In this document: one piece after another, positions 62,138-64,000 of the stretch
Layout: every line of letters starts with the position of its first letter
Numbering within the stretch: position 1 is the stretch's first letter
Assembly: GCA_014728115.1 (NCBI GenBank)
Contig: WJME01000139.1
Location: forward strand, 107,198 to 171,197
Length of the DNA stretch: 64,000 bases
Source of the DNA: Candidatus Zhuqueibacterota bacterium
Lineage (GTDB): Bacteria; Zhuqueibacterota; Zhuqueibacteria; Residuimicrobiales; Oceaniaggregativiventaceae
Direction: 5' to 3'
Program-made: the position numbers and the translations under genes
The notes under the pieces: generated by a model
The model's input: only the letters and a program-made list of their open reading frames with translations
Databases searched by the model: none
Told to the model about the DNA's origin: nothing

Positions 62138-64000
62138 TTATTCTCCGTCTGATGTTGATTTTAATAGCGGAAAGAGCACGGTTACGGTTGTGCCGATATT
62201 CTCCCGGCTGCTGATAAACAATTCACCATCGTTTTGTTCGATCAGGGCTTTGGCGATTACCAATCCCATGCCCGAGCCGTTCTCTTTGGAGGTGTAGCCG
62301 GGTTTGAATATGTCCTCGAATTTGTCTCTGGGAATACCGAGCCCATCGTCGCTGATCTCGATTGCCATTTTGTTCATGTCAGGAAAGACATGGGTTTGCA
62401 AAGAGCATGAAATCAGGATGTTGATCGTCTTGTTTTTCGAGGCTTGCACTGAATTGTCGATAAAGTTCATGAACGCTTCTTTGACTTGATCGGCATCGAC
62501 CAGAATCCGGTGATCTTTTTTCAGGGGATCGCATTGCAAATGGGCGACCCCAAAGTGGGTGCGCCTGGCCCGTTCGCAGATGTTATTCACCAGGTCGTTG
62601 ATACGGACAGGGTGGGGTGTGCCTGGACGCAGACGGGAAAAGCGTAAAAATTCATTCGTGGTTCTGCGGATGCGTTCGATTTCAGCAATCATATTCTCCA
62701 GGTAAGGAGCATAACGTTCCTTTTCTTTGGACTCTTTATCCATATCACGCTGCAACCGTTGCACTGAAAGCAGCATGCTTGAGAGCGGCGTCTTGGCCTT
62801 GTGTACCAGACGCTGTGCCATGGTGGCCCACACTTGCAGCTGTTCGGTATTGGCCGGCGAGTTTTCCAGGACGATCAATTGGATGCGCCGGTTGACCCGT
62901 GAAAATTCGATGAGGATATCCTGCCTGCCCTGGTCATCGCGGATTTGTAAGCCGTGATTGTAATGGGTTTGTTTGGCTTGACTGAAAATCTGGTAATGGG
63001 GAAGGATCGCTTCTGCTTTACGATTTTTTAAGACCGTTTCCAAATTTTGGCCTTTGAGCTTGCGGTCACGCTCGATGAAATGCAACATGGCACCATTGGT
63101 CCAGACGATTTTGCCTTTGGACGTCAGTAACATGGCGGCAACAGCGGTGGAATCGATGAGGGACGAAACCTGCTGCCGGCGCGAGGTAAACACAAAGGCG
63201 CCGAAACCCACACCCAATAAAGAAAGCAGGGTGACGATAAAGGGCGTCCTGCCCAGTTTGACGGATAGTCCTAAAGAGGTGAGGTCCAGGGCAGGAGGGG
63301 GAAACAGTTTGTCTTTGGGCAGGTCGGCGCGTTTGAGCTGTTGATCATCCAGGAAATAGAGGGATGCACCCTGAAAGGTATCAGCCTGACGAGGCGTGGC
63401 CCAGCGACCATAGCCCTCGTATGGGATTTTGGCAAGGACCGTAAACGATTGATCAAAGACATAGTAGGACTTTTCTGCCGTGGCATTGACAATGATTTCA
63501 TCCATCCCATCCCGGTTAATGTCGATGCTGTACAAGTTGCCATGCGTAGATGAGGTGCCATCGAGCTGGCGCTCAACAACAAATCGGGATTCGTCCGGTC
63601 TATAAACCAAGAGTTCCAGATGCAGGGATCTGTTGTATGAGACAAAAGTGGAATAGGGAGAAAGCGTTTCCAGCGGAATCATTCTGGTGTATCGTTGATC
63701 AGAACCGACATTGTGCTCATGGATTTCATTCAGCGTGGCCCCATCGATGACTTTGATAAAATTGGGGGATATCGGGCTGGTTTGCGTCTTGGCCCAAAAC
63801 ACGGCAACAATATCCAGGTAACTGTCCTGATTGACGTCATCCAGGCAAAAGGATAGCTGTGTGTTGATTCCCGCATATTCCCAGGATTTGATCAGGGTGC
63901 CATCTGGCGAGAAGATAGCCAGGTAGCTTTCGTCCCGCCTAAAAGGTCCGAAAAACTCGCCATGTCCGGCGCCGGTGAGCTTGGCCACGATTTTGACATC
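62138..64000 (-). CDS. membrane sensor histidine kinase with N-terminal beta-propeller, cut by the window end
   Basis: At least 620 residues; the frame stays open to the right edge, so the N-terminus lies outside. The visible part begins with FG-GAP/PQQ-like propeller repeats (for example DVNQDSYLDIVAVFW and INRDGMDEIIVNATAEKSYYV) that should face the periplasm. One membrane helix follows (FIVTLLSLLGVGFGAFVFTS), then a PAS domain (AAMLLTSKGKIVWTNGAML), a HisKA region with the histidine in RLVHKAKTPLSSM and an ATPase domain with AFMNFIDNSVQAS, DDGLGIP and GSGMGLVIAKAL. An in-frame GTG at 63988 is probably internal. No response regulator is visible in the window. Confidence 0.88.
   Translation of the reverse strand, partial: DVKIVAKLTGAGHGEFFGPFRRDESYLAIFSPDGTLIKSWEYAGINTQLSFCLDDVNQDSYLDIVAVFWAKTQTSPISPNFIKVIDGATLNEIHEHNVGSDQRYTRMIPLETLSPYSTFVSYNRSLHLELLVYRPDESRFVVERQLDGTSSTHGNLYSIDINRDGMDEIIVNATAEKSYYVFDQSFTVLAKIPYEGYGRWATPRQADTFQGASLYFLDDQQLKRADLPKDKLFPPPALDLTSLGLSVKLGRTPFIVTLLSLLGVGFGAFVFTSRRQQVSSLIDSTAVAAMLLTSKGKIVWTNGAMLHFIERDRKLKGQNLETVLKNRKAEAILPHYQIFSQAKQTHYNHGLQIRDDQGRQDILIEFSRVNRRIQLIVLENSPANTEQLQVWATMAQRLVHKAKTPLSSMLLSVQRLQRDMDKESKEKERYAPYLENMIAEIERIRRTTNEFLRFSRLRPGTPHPVRINDLVNNICERARRTHFGVAHLQCDPLKKDHRILVDADQVKEAFMNFIDNSVQASKNKTINILISCSLQTHVFPDMNKMAIEISDDGLGIPRDKFEDIFKPGYTSKENGSGMGLVIAKALIEQNDGELFISSRENIGTTVTVLFPLLKSTSDGE

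Noticed and set aside
1..64000. tRNA, rRNA, CRISPR arrays, transposases or integrases
   Set aside because: None could be recognised by reading; there are no regularly spaced repeats, cloverleaf-like segments or transposase motifs.

Overview
This window reads as one piece of a Gram-negative bacterial chromosome, with about 54 genes and no rRNA, tRNA, CRISPR array, phage or insertion sequence that I could find. The gene content points to the Fibrobacterota-Chlorobiota-Bacteroidota (FCB) superphylum, most likely a lineage outside Bacteroidota proper such as KSB1 or Calditrichota-like bacteria. The reasons are bacillithiol genes, a large outer-membrane protein with the N-terminal signature of big FCB surface proteins, a DksA/TraR protein with a degenerate zinc finger, a WbqC-like protein, a GH106 glycosidase and a DUF1080 remnant. 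Clear GGAGG-type ribosome binding sites and TTGxxx/TAtxxT promoters argue against typical Bacteroidota expression signals. The taxonomic placement is inference.

Left part (1-16.9 kb). A methyltransferase, bshC and bshB1 form a tight thiol-cofactor operon, probably making (N-methyl-)bacillithiol. Opposite it lies a sulfur-stress unit: an ArsR repressor, a CstB-type persulfide dioxygenase/rhodanese and two half-size YeeE/YedE transporters, followed by a glycosyltransferase. Then come an aldo/keto reductase, a soluble cyclic-nucleotide-domain histidine kinase with a receiver partner, a DksA-like regulator, a Trm112-like protein, a quinone-reductase-like dehydrogenase, an orphan efflux adaptor, a small outer-membrane barrel, a rhomboid protease and a cell-wall amidase.

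Middle part (17-43 kb). This is mostly housekeeping: a radical SAM protein, sat-cysC sulfate activation, trxB, a four-gene nitroreductase / Gfo-Idh / Nif3 / isochorismatase run, a PTS EIIA regulator, then hisS-trmH-CPBP protease-SpoIID in near-overlapping order. It continues with a degenerate receiver, nadB, a lone AAA ATPase overlapping a P1-family peptidase, an M20 peptidase, a glycosyltransferase-WbqC pair, tex, a lipoprotein amidohydrolase, rlmD and an NlpC/P60 lipoprotein.

Right part (43.7-64 kb). A secreted NHL-repeat protein, a 1140-residue outer-membrane protein and an Omp85-family protein form an envelope module closed by a bidirectional terminator shared with hsp20. An M14 carboxypeptidase-like protein, a second aldo/keto reductase and a purine-salvage run follow (nucleoside phosphorylase, adenine deaminase, XdhC, MocA-like nucleotidyltransferase, methyltransferase), without the xanthine dehydrogenase subunits that XdhC and MocA normally serve. 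The window ends with a Mth938-like protein, a GH106-type lipoprotein glycosidase, a relic of a DUF1080 gene and a membrane histidine kinase with a sensor beta-propeller that is cut by the window edge.

The two most interesting themes are the physical linkage of bacillithiol synthesis with bacillithiol-persulfide chemistry, and the three-gene envelope module at 44.3-50.4 kb.
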